A stretch of 64,000 nt of DNA. Origin: JAAOZP01 sp038848185 (GTDB taxonomy: Archaea > Thermoproteota > EX4484-205 > JAAOZP01). Both the position numbers and the translations under genes were made by a program. Under the pieces are notes generated by a model. It was not told the origin of the DNA. It was given only the letters and a program-made list of their open reading frames with translations, and searched no databases. Positions 35,149-43,736 of the stretch are shown piece by piece. The stretch lies in assembly GCA_038848185.1 (NCBI GenBank), contig JAWCNV010000003.1, positions 62,001 through 126,000 of the forward strand, in the 5' to 3' direction. Within the stretch, counting starts at the first letter, position 1. Each line of letters starts with the position of its first letter.

Positions 35149-35189
35149 GAATACTATTCCATAAGATTTATAAGTAGCTTTGGAATACT
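35149..35189 (+). promoter_or_regulatory. TATA box flanked by inverted and direct repeats
   Basis: TATA-like TTTATAAG (35167-35174) lies 25-32 bp before ATG 35199, implying a leaderless mRNA. ATTCCA (35156-35161) and TGGAAT (35181-35186) are inverted repeats on either side of it, and GAATACT occurs at 35149 and 35183. This looks like an operator around the promoter. Confidence 0.5.
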
Positions 35190-35198
35190 GTTACATTA

Positions 35199-36431
35199 AT
35201 GGGATGGCTCTTAGAACTCACCCATGAATACTTAGATTCGTTAAGATACGTAAGCGAGGTTCAGAGGGAGATTACACTGCCTGCGGCGGGTCCCGATATA
35301 ATGGCTGTAGTGGGGCCGAGGAGGTCTGGTAAGACTTTCCTTATGCTTAAGGCTGTGAGCAACATGTTAAGGAATGATGAGAGAGTTGTTTATGTTTCGT
35401 TCGACGAGCCGTCGCTTAGAGGAGTCTCTGCTAGGAAATTCGCTGAACTAGTGCGTATGGAGTATCCTGATGGTATGGTCAGTCTTTTTCTTGACGAAAT
35501 CCAGGAGTGGAGTAACTGGGATTTCAACCTAAGGTGGTTGCACGACGTTAAGGATTTCAACATCTTCATTTCAGGCTCTTCTTCATCTTTACAGTCTTCT
35601 GAAATACCTTCGAGACTGAGGGGGAGATATATCTCGAAACTGGTGATGCCCTTCTCGTTTAGAGAGGTTTTCGCCACTCCTCTGAAAACCTTTAGGGAGA
35701 GGGGACGTGCACAAATGGTTTTTGAAGAATATTTGAAATGGGGAGGATTCCCAGAGGTATGGATTTACAAGTCTAGGGAGAAGATAGTATCCTTACTCGA
35801 AACGATTTTCTACAGGGATTTAATAGAACGTTTCAGGATTCGGAACGTGGCTGAATTCCAGAGCGTTTTCTACTTTGTTCTTTCAAACTATTCGAACTCG
35901 TTCACATGGAACTCGTTGAGAAAATTCATGGAGATGCTGGATGTTAAAATCGATACTAAAACGCTCATAAATTACATAAGTTATATGAATCAAGCTTTTC
36001 TAATATTCACTCTCCAAAGGTTTTCGTATTCAGAAAGGCAGAAGGCGTTTTCCCCGAAGAAACTCTATTTGGTTGACCTTGCTTTCTCAAACCTTTTTGA
36101 AAAACCTCTTGACCTAGGTAGGAAAATGGAGAATTTAGTTTTCATAGAGCTTTTAAGAAGGCTTCAGAACAGGGCTTCACAATTGTTCTATTATTTTACT
36201 AAGGACGGTAAAGAAATAGATTTTATTATTAAGACCGGTGATCGAATCGAACAAATAATTGAAGTATGCTATGAAATAGACAAAGAGCATACAGCAAAGA
36301 TGGTGAGAGCAAGTGAAGAACTCAAATGTAGAAATCTTCTCTGTATTACTAGAGATCAAGAGGGAGAGGCTAAAACGGGAAAAGTAGAAATCGAATATAT
36401 CCCAATATGGAAGTGGCTTCTCGGAATATAG
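35199..36431 (+). CDS. AAA ATPase with DUF4143 domain
   Basis: 410 residues of the archaeal/bacterial COG1373-like family. Walker A GPRRSGKT (39-46), Walker B SLFLDEIQEW (about 92-101), then SGSSSSL sensor-like and RLRGRYI. The C-terminal DUF4143 half has a PD-(D/E)xK-like core (GKEIDFIIKTG...QIIEVCYE). Members are widespread, often in mobile or defence contexts, and their function is unclear. Alone in its transcription unit. Confidence 0.88.
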   Translation: MGWLLELTHEYLDSLRYVSEVQREITLPAAGPDIMAVVGPRRSGKTFLMLKAVSNMLRNDERVVYVSFDEPSLRGVSARKFAELVRMEYPDGMVSLFLDEIQEWSNWDFNLRWLHDVKDFNIFISGSSSSLQSSEIPSRLRGRYISKLVMPFSFREVFATPLKTFRERGRAQMVFEEYLKWGGFPEVWIYKSREKIVSLLETIFYRDLIERFRIRNVAEFQSVFYFVLSNYSNSFTWNSLRKFMEMLDVKIDTKTLINYISYMNQAFLIFTLQRFSYSERQKAFSPKKLYLVDLAFSNLFEKPLDLGRKMENLVFIELLRRLQNRASQLFYYFTKDGKEIDFIIKTGDRIEQIIEVCYEIDKEHTAKMVRASEELKCRNLLCITRDQEGEAKTGKVEIEYIPIWKWLLGI

Positions 36432-36700
36432 TCCTCGAGTTCTAAACGGGTTAAAACCATGGTGAAAGTAAGAAAAAGGGTTCGATGCGTAGATTCAGGG
36501 TTTACTGAGGAAGACGGGTCGGAGAATTAGGATTGCTTGACTCCGATAGTTACGTGTATATCAAATATTTCTTGTAATAGTAGGCGAATACCCAAGCCCA
36601 ATAGACTCAGAACCACAAGTATTTTTTCTAAAACGGTTGTGCGAGTATCAAGAGAAAAAGTTTGGTAGCCCGGGAGAGATTCGAACTCTCGTCAAGGGGT

Positions 36701-36716
36701 GTCTTCTCCAATGGAT
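36701..36716 (-). other. tRNA-Gln intron 3, canonical position 37/38 (16 nt)
   Basis: It sits between G37 and A38. Intron helix TCC/GGA with loop ATT; the central helix CTCT/GAAG has one C-A mismatch; bulges are G-G|A and A-C|A. Position 37/38 is the common intron site in archaeal tRNAs. Confidence 0.8.
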
Positions 36717-36732
36717 CCAGAGCCCCTCATCC

Positions 36733-36751
36733 CTAGCCGGGGTCTCGGCCT
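36733..36751 (-). other. tRNA-Gln intron 2, D-arm position 21/22 (19 nt)
   Basis: Exon GGTC pairs with intron GGCT (two of four pairs are G-U), with bulges A-A|A and A-G|G. The intron helix is short (GG/CC), although an alternative GCCG/CGGC hairpin exists. This is the least certain of the three introns; the boundaries follow from the need to form a normal D-arm. Confidence 0.65.
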
Positions 36752-36758
36752 TTGACCA

Positions 36759-36788
36759 TTATCCTTAGGTCTCCTAATTGGATCTAAT
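36759..36788 (-). other. tRNA-Gln intron 1, D-loop position 15/16 (30 nt)
   Basis: Bulge-helix-bulge: exon GTCC (D-stem) pairs with intron GGAT, and intron helix TTAG pairs with CTAA. Bulges are A-G|A and A-A|T, each cut after the second base. Geometry fits the archaeal endonuclease rule exactly. Confidence 0.82.
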
Positions 36789-36828
36789 CTGGACGACCGG
36801 GCTACCTGAGCGTAAGAGTGTCAAGAAC

Positions 36829-36843
36829 TATATTAAGTTTTCG
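36829..36843 (-). promoter_or_regulatory. BRE/TATA of tRNA-Gln gene
   Basis: Minus-strand CGAAAACTTAATATA, with the TATA part centred about 30 bp before the tRNA 5' end. This is the standard archaeal arrangement. Confidence 0.55.
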
Positions 36844-37028
36844 AGCAGTCCCAATTGTTTTTCACTTCGTCGGATCGGTAGGAACTTATAGTTGTGACTA
36901 TAAGACTTATTCAACATTCTATAGACAGTAAAGGGTTTTACTAATTCAGACTTTCTATTATCGCAGTAGCCTGCTCATGTTTCTAAACAATTAAAAACCC
37001 TTAATGTAGCATAATAGGTTAGCTAAAC

Positions 37029-39794
37029 ATGAGGGATGAGAAAGAAAACATTTGGCATTCTTTAGAGTTGCAAGCCGTGTTCGAAAGGCTAGGGACCAGT
37101 GTAAGGGGTTTAAGCAGTCAGGAGGCTGAGAAGAGGCTTAGCGAATATGGTTTTAACGAGTTGGAAGAGGAGGAGAGGGTAAGCACTCTTACTCTCATAC
37201 TGGATCAATTGAGGAGCCCATTGATACTGGTGCTTGTGGCGGCGATGCTGATTTCTTTAATCATTGGAGAGCTGACTGATGCTATTGTTATCATTGTTGT
37301 CTTAATCTTCAACACCTCCATAGGTTTTACACAGGAGTTTAAGGCGGAAAAGGCGTTGCAGGCTTTGAAGAGGCTTGCAGCACCTGAGGCCGAGGTGATA
37401 CGTGATTGCCCTAGGGCTGGTGGATGCATAGAGATAAGGGTCAAAGCAAGGGAGATTGTTCCAGGAGACGTAATTCTTTTGGAGGCAGGTGACAAAATAC
37501 CTGCGGACGCGAGGATCTTTGAGGCTGTTAACTTGGAGATAGATGAATCCATGTTAACCGGTGAGTCGACTCCTGTCAGGAAATCGTTTGAGCCTCTTGA
37601 AAAGGATCTTCCGGTAGCGGAGCGGAGTAATATTGCTTTCGCAGGAACCATCGTAACCAAGGGTAGGGGTAAGGCAGTTGTGTTCGCAACCGGAATGAGG
37701 ACGGAGATAGGTAAAATAGCGCAGCTGATAAGGGAAACGGAGAGAGTTGAAACACCGATTCAGAGGCGGACCTCTGACCTTTCGAAGAAACTTGGCGTAT
37801 TGGCTCTAGTCTCCAGCAGCCTGATGGTGGTAATAGGTGTTTTACGAGGCTTCGAGTTTTTTGAAGTTTTCCTCTTCGCCCTTGCAAGTGCTGTATCTGC
37901 TATACCTGAAGGCTTGCCTGCAGTCATGACGATAACCCTCGCTATCGGGGTTAACAGGATGGCTAAACGCAACGCTATAATTAGAAAACTCCAAGCTGTT
38001 GACACTTTGGGATCAGTAACAGCCATATGCACCGACAAGACTGGAACACTGACAACCAATCAGATGACGGTTCGCGAGATCCTTGTAGACGGCAGAACCG
38101 TTGAAGTCACTGGGTCAGGTTTTATTCCGGAGGGGCAGTTTATAGTAGAGGGAAAGCCGATTGAACCTTTGAGACTCGAGTCTTTGAAGCTTCTTCTTCA
38201 GGCCGGTGCCCTCTGCAACGATGCTCGTTTAAGACGGCATGAAAGCAACGGTGGATTCCGTTGGGAGATTCATGGGGATCCGACAGAGGGGGCTCTCGTA
38301 GTCGCATCAGCCAAGGCGGGTATGCATAAGGAGGAGTTGGAAGAATTGTTTCCACGCGTAGAAGAGGTTCCGTTCGACCCTGAGGAAAGATACATGGCTA
38401 CTTTTCACAAGGTTTCGTCAGGAGGCTTCATTGTTTTCGCTAAGGGTGCGCCTAAAACCATACTGGCGATGTGTTCCGAATACTTGGAGGACGGGGAGGC
38501 GAAGCAGTTGCCGGAAGATAAAAAGGAGGAGATTCTGGAGGCTGCCCGCCGCATGGCAGGTAAAGCCCTAAGGGTTCTTGCGATTGCCTATCGAAAGATA
38601 GATGAGAAGGAGTTAAACGAGTTTAAAACAAGTATTAGGGTTAAACCAAGAATGGTGTTTATCGGTCTCATCGGAATGATAGATCCTCCGAGGCCTGAAG
38701 CAAAAACTGCGGTGCAACTTTGCAATAGGGCAGGAATCAAGGTTGTTATGTTGACTGGAGACCATAAGCTTACAGCCCAAGCCATCGCCAGCGAGCTTGG
38801 GATTCTGAAACCAGGCTTGAAAGCCATGACTGGAGTGGAGCTTGACCAGATGAGTGACGAGGAGCTGGATGCTTTGGTTGAGGATGTTGCAGTGTTTGCA
38901 AGGGTTTCACCAGTGCATAAGCATAGGATTGTTCAGTCACTGAGACGTAGGGGACACGTGGTGGCGATGACTGGCGACGGGGTTAACGATGCTCCAGCTT
39001 TAAAGACGGCGGAGGTTGGTGTCGCAATGGGCATAACTGGAACAGACGTTACGAAGGAGACTGCAGACATGGTTTTGACTGACGATAATTTCGCCAGTAT
39101 TGTTAACGCGGTGGAAGAAGGTCGGGTGGTTTTTGAAAACATCAGGAAAGTCGTAAAATTCCTAGTCTCCACGAATCTTGGAGAAATAGTCACAATATTT
39201 GCCGCCCTGTTTCTTTTACCGGATGCACCCATCATCTTTACTCCTATTCAAATCCTGTGGGTTAACCTTGTCACCGACGGGCTGCTCGACGTGACTCTCG
39301 CGATGGAGCCTAAGGAAGAGGATGTTATGGATCAGCCGCCTAGGAAGCCTAGTGAAAAGATAATTAACCGGGACATTATGCTTAACACTCTTTACGTTTC
39401 GCTATTCATGGCCATAGGAACCCTATGGCTTTTCAAAACAGAGTGGATGAACGAGGACTTGACGAGCGCACGGACTATAGGCTTTACAGTTATGTCGATG
39501 TTCCAGGTTTTCAACGCGTTGAACTGCCGGTCTAGAACCAAGTCAGTGTTCAAAACAGGGTTCTTCAAAAATAAGTATCTTTTCGCAGCCATTGCAGCCT
39601 CAGTCTCACTACTAGTAATGGCAACTGTACTGCCCTTCTTCCAAACAATCCTTCAAACAAAACCGCTCGCAATATTGGACTGGATAACCATAATCCTTGT
39701 TTCAAGCACAGTTCTGATCGCTGATGAAATAAGGAAACTCGTTAGAACCAAGAAAAAGAAACTCATATCGTTGAAAAAACAACGTGATGCTTAA
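37029..39794 (+). CDS. P2-type cation (Ca2+-like) ATPase, second paralogue
   Basis: 921 residues with the full P2 set: TGES, PEGLP, CTDKTGTLT, TGDH and GDGVNDAPA. Helix 5 has STNLGEIVTIF and helix 6 LWVNLVTDGLLDVTLAMEPKE, close to Ca2+ sites of SERCA-like pumps. An insert with a Cys pair (VIRDCPRAGGCIEIRV) lies in the actuator region and is missing in the paralogue at 8938-11733. ATG 37029. The LOG-family gene overlaps its end, so the two are co-transcribed. Ion choice is inferred. Confidence 0.93.
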   Translation: MRDEKENIWHSLELQAVFERLGTSVRGLSSQEAEKRLSEYGFNELEEEERVSTLTLILDQLRSPLILVLVAAMLISLIIGELTDAIVIIVVLIFNTSIGFTQEFKAEKALQALKRLAAPEAEVIRDCPRAGGCIEIRVKAREIVPGDVILLEAGDKIPADARIFEAVNLEIDESMLTGESTPVRKSFEPLEKDLPVAERSNIAFAGTIVTKGRGKAVVFATGMRTEIGKIAQLIRETERVETPIQRRTSDLSKKLGVLALVSSSLMVVIGVLRGFEFFEVFLFALASAVSAIPEGLPAVMTITLAIGVNRMAKRNAIIRKLQAVDTLGSVTAICTDKTGTLTTNQMTVREILVDGRTVEVTGSGFIPEGQFIVEGKPIEPLRLESLKLLLQAGALCNDARLRRHESNGGFRWEIHGDPTEGALVVASAKAGMHKEELEELFPRVEEVPFDPEERYMATFHKVSSGGFIVFAKGAPKTILAMCSEYLEDGEAKQLPEDKKEEILEAARRMAGKALRVLAIAYRKIDEKELNEFKTSIRVKPRMVFIGLIGMIDPPRPEAKTAVQLCNRAGIKVVMLTGDHKLTAQAIASELGILKPGLKAMTGVELDQMSDEELDALVEDVAVFARVSPVHKHRIVQSLRRRGHVVAMTGDGVNDAPALKTAEVGVAMGITGTDVTKETADMVLTDDNFASIVNAVEEGRVVFENIRKVVKFLVSTNLGEIVTIFAALFLLPDAPIIFTPIQILWVNLVTDGLLDVTLAMEPKEEDVMDQPPRKPSEKIINRDIMLNTLYVSLFMAIGTLWLFKTEWMNEDLTSARTIGFTVMSMFQVFNALNCRSRTKSVFKTGFFKNKYLFAAIAASVSLLVMATVLPFFQTILQTKPLAILDWITIILVSSTVLIADEIRKLVRTKKKKLISLKKQRDA

Positions 39795-40464
39795 AATATT
39801 GGAAAACCATAAAGGTGATAAGTTGAGAGGGAGGAAGAGGGAACGGAGAAGAAACTTTACTGTTGCTATCTTTGGCTCGGCAAGAATAAGGGAAGGTAGC
39901 ACCATCTACAAGCAGATTCAAGATTTAGCTGCTATGATTTCTGAGGCGGGAATGAACATTGTTACAGGAGGTGGGCCTGGGCTTATGAGCGCCGCTAGCA
40001 AAGGGCATTATGTTGGACGTAGAGATAAAAATACTAAGTCAATAGGTTTAAGAATTAAGCTTCCTTTCGAGGAGAAAGAGGCGCTTCACCTAGATGTTAA
40101 AAAGGAGTTCAAACGCTTCTCGACTCGTCTCGATGGCTTCATAAGGCATTCTAATGTAGTTATAGTGGCTCCAGGAGGAGTGGGGACGCTGCTTGAGTTT
40201 ATCTATACGTGGCAACTCCTTCAGGTTAAACATATTTCTAATATCCCCATAATCCTGCTTGGAGAAATGTGGTTTGACTTCGTAAAATGGATCAGGAAGT
40301 GGCCCCTTAAATATAAGTTAATTAACCCTGAAGATGTGAACCTGATTTTCTTAGCTGAGGATATCCATGAGGCTTTTTCAGTAATTAAAAAAGCTTACGA
40401 GTTGTATGAGAAAGAACATGGAATAAGAATGTCCAAACTACATGAAATGCAGAATAAGGAATGA
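39787..40464 (+). CDS. LOG-family nucleotide-binding protein
   Basis: Rossmann-fold protein of the LOG/TIGR00730-like group (often mislabelled lysine decarboxylase). It shows VAIFGSARI, the TGGGPGLMSAASKG loop and the signature PGGVGTLLEF (LOG proteins have PGGxGTxxE), plus a polar C-terminal helix. Plant LOG enzymes release cytokinin bases from nucleotides; bacterial and archaeal members are nucleotide phosphoribohydrolase-like. ATG 39787 overlaps the ATPase gene by 8 bp; GTG 39784 is also open. Confidence 0.88.
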   Translation: MLKILENHKGDKLRGRKRERRRNFTVAIFGSARIREGSTIYKQIQDLAAMISEAGMNIVTGGGPGLMSAASKGHYVGRRDKNTKSIGLRIKLPFEEKEALHLDVKKEFKRFSTRLDGFIRHSNVVIVAPGGVGTLLEFIYTWQLLQVKHISNIPIILLGEMWFDFVKWIRKWPLKYKLINPEDVNLIFLAEDIHEAFSVIKKAYELYEKEHGIRMSKLHEMQNKE

Positions 40465-40469
40465 GTGCT

Positions 40470-41540
40470 TTAAACTCGTAAAATCTCCTTCCAGTTAACA
40501 TTCTCCTGTACGAGTTTTTTTGCAGCAGTTATGCGAGTCTTGTCCTGTGGCTTTACTCTTCCAACTATCTTCTGAATCTGTTGCAGGGTGGTGTAAGTGT
40601 CCTGTGGTACAACTATCATTGGAATCTTAAGCTCGTCTGCCCTAGGCAATACTTTCACGCTTGGACGAAGGTTCCCGGTTAGGATTACTGCGGAGGCACC
40701 TGCTTCTAGTGCTGCTAAGACTATGTCTGTCCTATCTCCCCCGGTTACGATGAGTTCGTTCCTAACTCTTCTGAAGTATTGTATGGCGCTCTCAGGCGTC
40801 ATTGCTCCGACGAGGACTGTTTCAACAGGGTTGTCTAAGCCTCCTTTTCCTGCGATAAGCTCGCCGCCCATAGTCCCGTAGATTTCTCTAACCGTTAGGG
40901 AGCTGAGCAGCCTGTCCTCAGGCAGTATTCCTAAAACCCTTAACCCCTCTTTCTCAAGCAGGGGTTTCACAACTTCTTTCACATTTCTAACATTATCCTT
41001 TTCAACACGGTTTAGAACTACTCCTGAAATCTTTGTCCCCCAGTGTTCACAGTAATCTCTAGCTTGGAGCGCATCGTCAACCACAAAGTCATCCCTATAC
41101 CTTAGGACTAGAAGCAGCTCAGCTTTCAGGATGGGTGCCAGTCGAGGTACTTGACACCCTAGTAAGGAGCCTGTTGAAAGCGTGTGCGGTCCCTCTATGA
41201 TCATGAGGTCCTTCCCGGCGGATGCTGCCCTGTATGACTCGAGGATGCTCTCCCTTATGCGTGACGGATCCTTATCCTTGTAATGCTCTAAGAAGACGTC
41301 TCCACCGAGCTTTAACGGGCAGACCTCAACCCCTGCCTCGAGCCCTAGGATTGTTTTCATCGTCTCCGCATCCTCGTCAATCAGCTCGCCCCTAGGGCCA
41401 GGGATACAATCCACGCCGATCGGCTTGAAGTAGCCTACGTGTATCTCTTTCTCCATGGCTAGCTGCGCTAGGGAGATGGTTAGGATGCTCTTGCCGCCCA
41501 GTTTCTCTAGTGACGCTACGTATATTGCCTTCCCCTTCAT
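40470..41540 (-). CDS. P-loop and DRTGG-domain protein
   Basis: 356 residues. The N-terminus is a dethiobiotin-synthetase-like P-loop fold (VASLEKLGGKSILTISLAQLA with an atypical P-loop; LMIIEGPHTLSTGS). The C-terminus is a DRTGG domain (ELIVTGGDRTDIVLAALEAGASAVILTGN). The combination matches the N-terminal regulatory part of some phosphotransacetylases. The start overlaps the stop of the acyl-CoA synthetase gene by 4 bp, so a regulatory or sensor role in acetyl-CoA metabolism is likely. Confidence 0.88.
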   Translation of the reverse strand: MKGKAIYVASLEKLGGKSILTISLAQLAMEKEIHVGYFKPIGVDCIPGPRGELIDEDAETMKTILGLEAGVEVCPLKLGGDVFLEHYKDKDPSRIRESILESYRAASAGKDLMIIEGPHTLSTGSLLGCQVPRLAPILKAELLLVLRYRDDFVVDDALQARDYCEHWGTKISGVVLNRVEKDNVRNVKEVVKPLLEKEGLRVLGILPEDRLLSSLTVREIYGTMGGELIAGKGGLDNPVETVLVGAMTPESAIQYFRRVRNELIVTGGDRTDIVLAALEAGASAVILTGNLRPSVKVLPRADELKIPMIVVPQDTYTTLQQIQKIVGRVKPQDKTRITAAKKLVQENVNWKEILRV

Positions 41541-43660
41541 GACCCGGTTTCCTCCGTTCTACGCTTAGTAAGCGTTATTCTTATATCTACTGCCATGCAC
41601 CCCCTCCCCTCCTCGTAGGCGAACAGGGGGTTCACCTCCATCTCCACAATATCCTTGAAACGGCACATTACTTGAGAGATCCTGGTTATTACGTCTAGGA
41701 CCGAGTTTATGTCTGAGGGGGGTTCTCCCCTCACGCCTTTAAGCAGGGTGTATGCTCTTGTTTCCGTAATCATCTCCATCGCCTCTGAGAAGGTTAGTGG
41801 CGCCAGCCTGTATGAAACATCCCTGAGGAAGTTGACGTATATTCCTCCAAGGCCAAACATTACGAGGGGGCCGAACTGAGGATCCCTGATGGAGCCGACT
41901 ATCACCTCCTTGCCGGGCGGAACCATTTTCTGAACCAGAACTCCCAGTATTCTTGCTTGAGGCATAATTGTCCTCGCCCTCTTTACGACAAGATCATACG
42001 CAGCCCTCACCTCCTCGCATGACTTAATATTCAGCATGACGCACCCCATGTCTGTTTTGTGAAGGATATCTGGAGAAGCAATCTTGACTGCTACGGGGTA
42101 ACCTATGGCGTCAGCTATTTCACATGCTTCCCCAGCATCACTAGCAACTCTTGCCTCCGGCACCGGAATCCCGTAGGCTGAAGCAACCTTGAACGCCTCC
42201 TCTGAAGAAAGGTTGACTCTCCCATCAGCCTCAGCCCCAGCTATAATACTTCTTACAGCCTCATCATCCACGCCAGTTATGGTTGTTGCCGGCTTCTCCG
42301 GCTGGCTGAGAACCATATGGTAATCATACATTCTCCTCAGGACGAATGCAGCAGACTCAGGGAAGTCGTAATTAGGTATCTTGCCTTCACGCAGTATTCT
42401 TATAGGCGGCGACTCGTTGTCGAAACCCATGAACGCTGTGATCAACGGTTTTTTAAACCTGCGCCCTGTTTCCACGACTACTCGAGCAACCTCTTCAGAA
42501 GGAGTCATTGCCTGCGGTGTCAAGATAACGATCACGCCGTGAACATTCTTGCTGTTTAAAGCAGCCTCAAGCGCAAGCCTGTAACGGTTTTCATCAGCAT
42601 CCCCCAAAACATCTAGCGGGTTGTTGATGCTTGCATGCGGCGGGAGTTGCTTGCTCAAACTCTCCCTGAGATCCTGCTCCAGGAGGGGAAGGTTCAAACC
42701 CATTTTCTCGCAGGCGTCTACGGCAAGTATTCCAGGCCCACCACCATTCGTTACTACGAGCACATCCCTCCCCTCAGGCACAGGCTGGTCTTCAAACGCG
42801 AGCAGCAGGTCAAAAAACTCCTTCATAGTGTTAACTCTAAGGACCCCTGCTTTCCTGAAGGCTGCGGAGAAAGCTGTGTCAGAGCCTGCGAGAGAACCTG
42901 TGTGCGAGGAAACAGCCCGGACTCCTACTTCAGTGGTGCCTGCCTTCAACGCTATGATGGGTTTTCTCTTGGAGAGCCTCCGAGCCACCTCCATGAAACG
43001 CTCCCCGTTCTTCACGCCTTCAACATAGATTCCGACGGCCCTGGTGGCATCCTCTTCGGCAAGCGCTTCGAGGAAGTCAGCCGTGTTAAGATCAGCCTCG
43101 TTTCCAACGCTTATGAAGCTTGCGAGGCCCATGTCGTTAAGGTTCGCCCAGTTCAATATGGTGCTTCCAAGCGCCCCGCTTTGGGAGACGATTGAAACAT
43201 TTCCCGGAAGCGGGCTTGTTGAGGCGAATGACGCGTTCATACTGTTTCGAGAGTTTATGAAGCCGAGGCAGTTCGGTCCCTGCATCCGCATACCGTATTC
43301 TCTGCATTTTGAAACGAGTTCTTTTTCAAGGAGTGCTCCTTCTCTGCCGGTTTCGCTGAAGCCAGCGGAGATAACTATCATTCCCTTAACTCCTTTCCTA
43401 CCGCATTCTTCAGCAACGTTGAGAACAATCTTAGCTGGCACTGCCACCACCGCCAGATCCACATCATCCTCGACCTCTCCAATACTCCTGTAACACCTGT
43501 ATCCAAGTATTGTTTCAGCATTCGGGTTTATCGGGTAGAGTTTCCCCCTGAAGCCTGAGCCAACTAGGTTCCTGAATATCCTGTGGCCTACCTTCTCCTC
43601 CTCTCTACTAGCCCCAACCACCGCGATCGACTTCGGGTTGAAGAACGCCTCCAGCCTCAT
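41537..43660 (-). CDS. ADP-forming acetate/acyl-CoA synthetase, fused alpha-beta
   Basis: Makes ATP from acyl-CoA, ADP and phosphate, the main archaeal acetate-forming reaction. Residues 1-460 are the alpha part: CoA-binding AVVGASREEEKVGHRIF, PIN-P motif, and SSHTGSLAGSD with phospho-histidine His253. Residues about 480-700 are the beta part, an ATP-grasp domain (KIASPDILHKTDMGCV, EVIVGSIRDPQFGPLVMFGLGG). 707 residues is the normal fused length. Acetate is the default substrate; branched or aryl acids are possible. Beside it are a CoA-transferase gene (divergent) and the DRTGG protein. Confidence 0.93.
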   Translation of the reverse strand: MRLEAFFNPKSIAVVGASREEEKVGHRIFRNLVGSGFRGKLYPINPNAETILGYRCYRSIGEVEDDVDLAVVAVPAKIVLNVAEECGRKGVKGMIVISAGFSETGREGALLEKELVSKCREYGMRMQGPNCLGFINSRNSMNASFASTSPLPGNVSIVSQSGALGSTILNWANLNDMGLASFISVGNEADLNTADFLEALAEEDATRAVGIYVEGVKNGERFMEVARRLSKRKPIIALKAGTTEVGVRAVSSHTGSLAGSDTAFSAAFRKAGVLRVNTMKEFFDLLLAFEDQPVPEGRDVLVVTNGGGPGILAVDACEKMGLNLPLLEQDLRESLSKQLPPHASINNPLDVLGDADENRYRLALEAALNSKNVHGVIVILTPQAMTPSEEVARVVVETGRRFKKPLITAFMGFDNESPPIRILREGKIPNYDFPESAAFVLRRMYDYHMVLSQPEKPATTITGVDDEAVRSIIAGAEADGRVNLSSEEAFKVASAYGIPVPEARVASDAGEACEIADAIGYPVAVKIASPDILHKTDMGCVMLNIKSCEEVRAAYDLVVKRARTIMPQARILGVLVQKMVPPGKEVIVGSIRDPQFGPLVMFGLGGIYVNFLRDVSYRLAPLTFSEAMEMITETRAYTLLKGVRGEPPSDINSVLDVITRISQVMCRFKDIVEMEVNPLFAYEEGRGCMAVDIRITLTKRRTEETGS

Positions 43661-43736
43661 AATGCCTCATCGATGCAGACTGCTCTAACTGTTTCGCGAC
43701 TACGTTTATAAACTTGCAGCTACAAAGCATCTTAGA

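Larger units (their letters stand above)
36666..36803 (-). tRNA. tRNA-Gln(CUG) with three introns
   Basis: On the minus strand the acceptor AGCCCGG (36803-36797) pairs with CCGGGCT (36673-36667), the discriminator is A36666, and CCA is encoded at 36665-36663. The T-arm is GAGAG-TTCGAAT-CTCTC. Removing 36759-36788, 36733-36751 and 36701-36716 leaves a 73-nt cloverleaf. Its D-arm is TCGTCCAG/TGGTCAA/GGATG, the usual archaeal form, the anticodon stem is AGGGG/CCCCT and the loop CTCTGGA, anticodon CUG (glutamine). Without all three removals no D-arm or 7-base loop forms. Confidence 0.9.

Noticed and set aside
24700..36500. CRISPR array or integrase/transposase in the island
   Set aside because: No regularly spaced direct repeats and no integrase or transposase frame were found; the only repeats are the three ppsA tails and the duplicated nuclease-pair junction.
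36733..36788. One single D-loop intron in tRNA-Gln
   Set aside because: No single removal yields G18G19 and A21 at proper spacing; two removals give the standard archaeal D-arm, and the first has perfect splice geometry.
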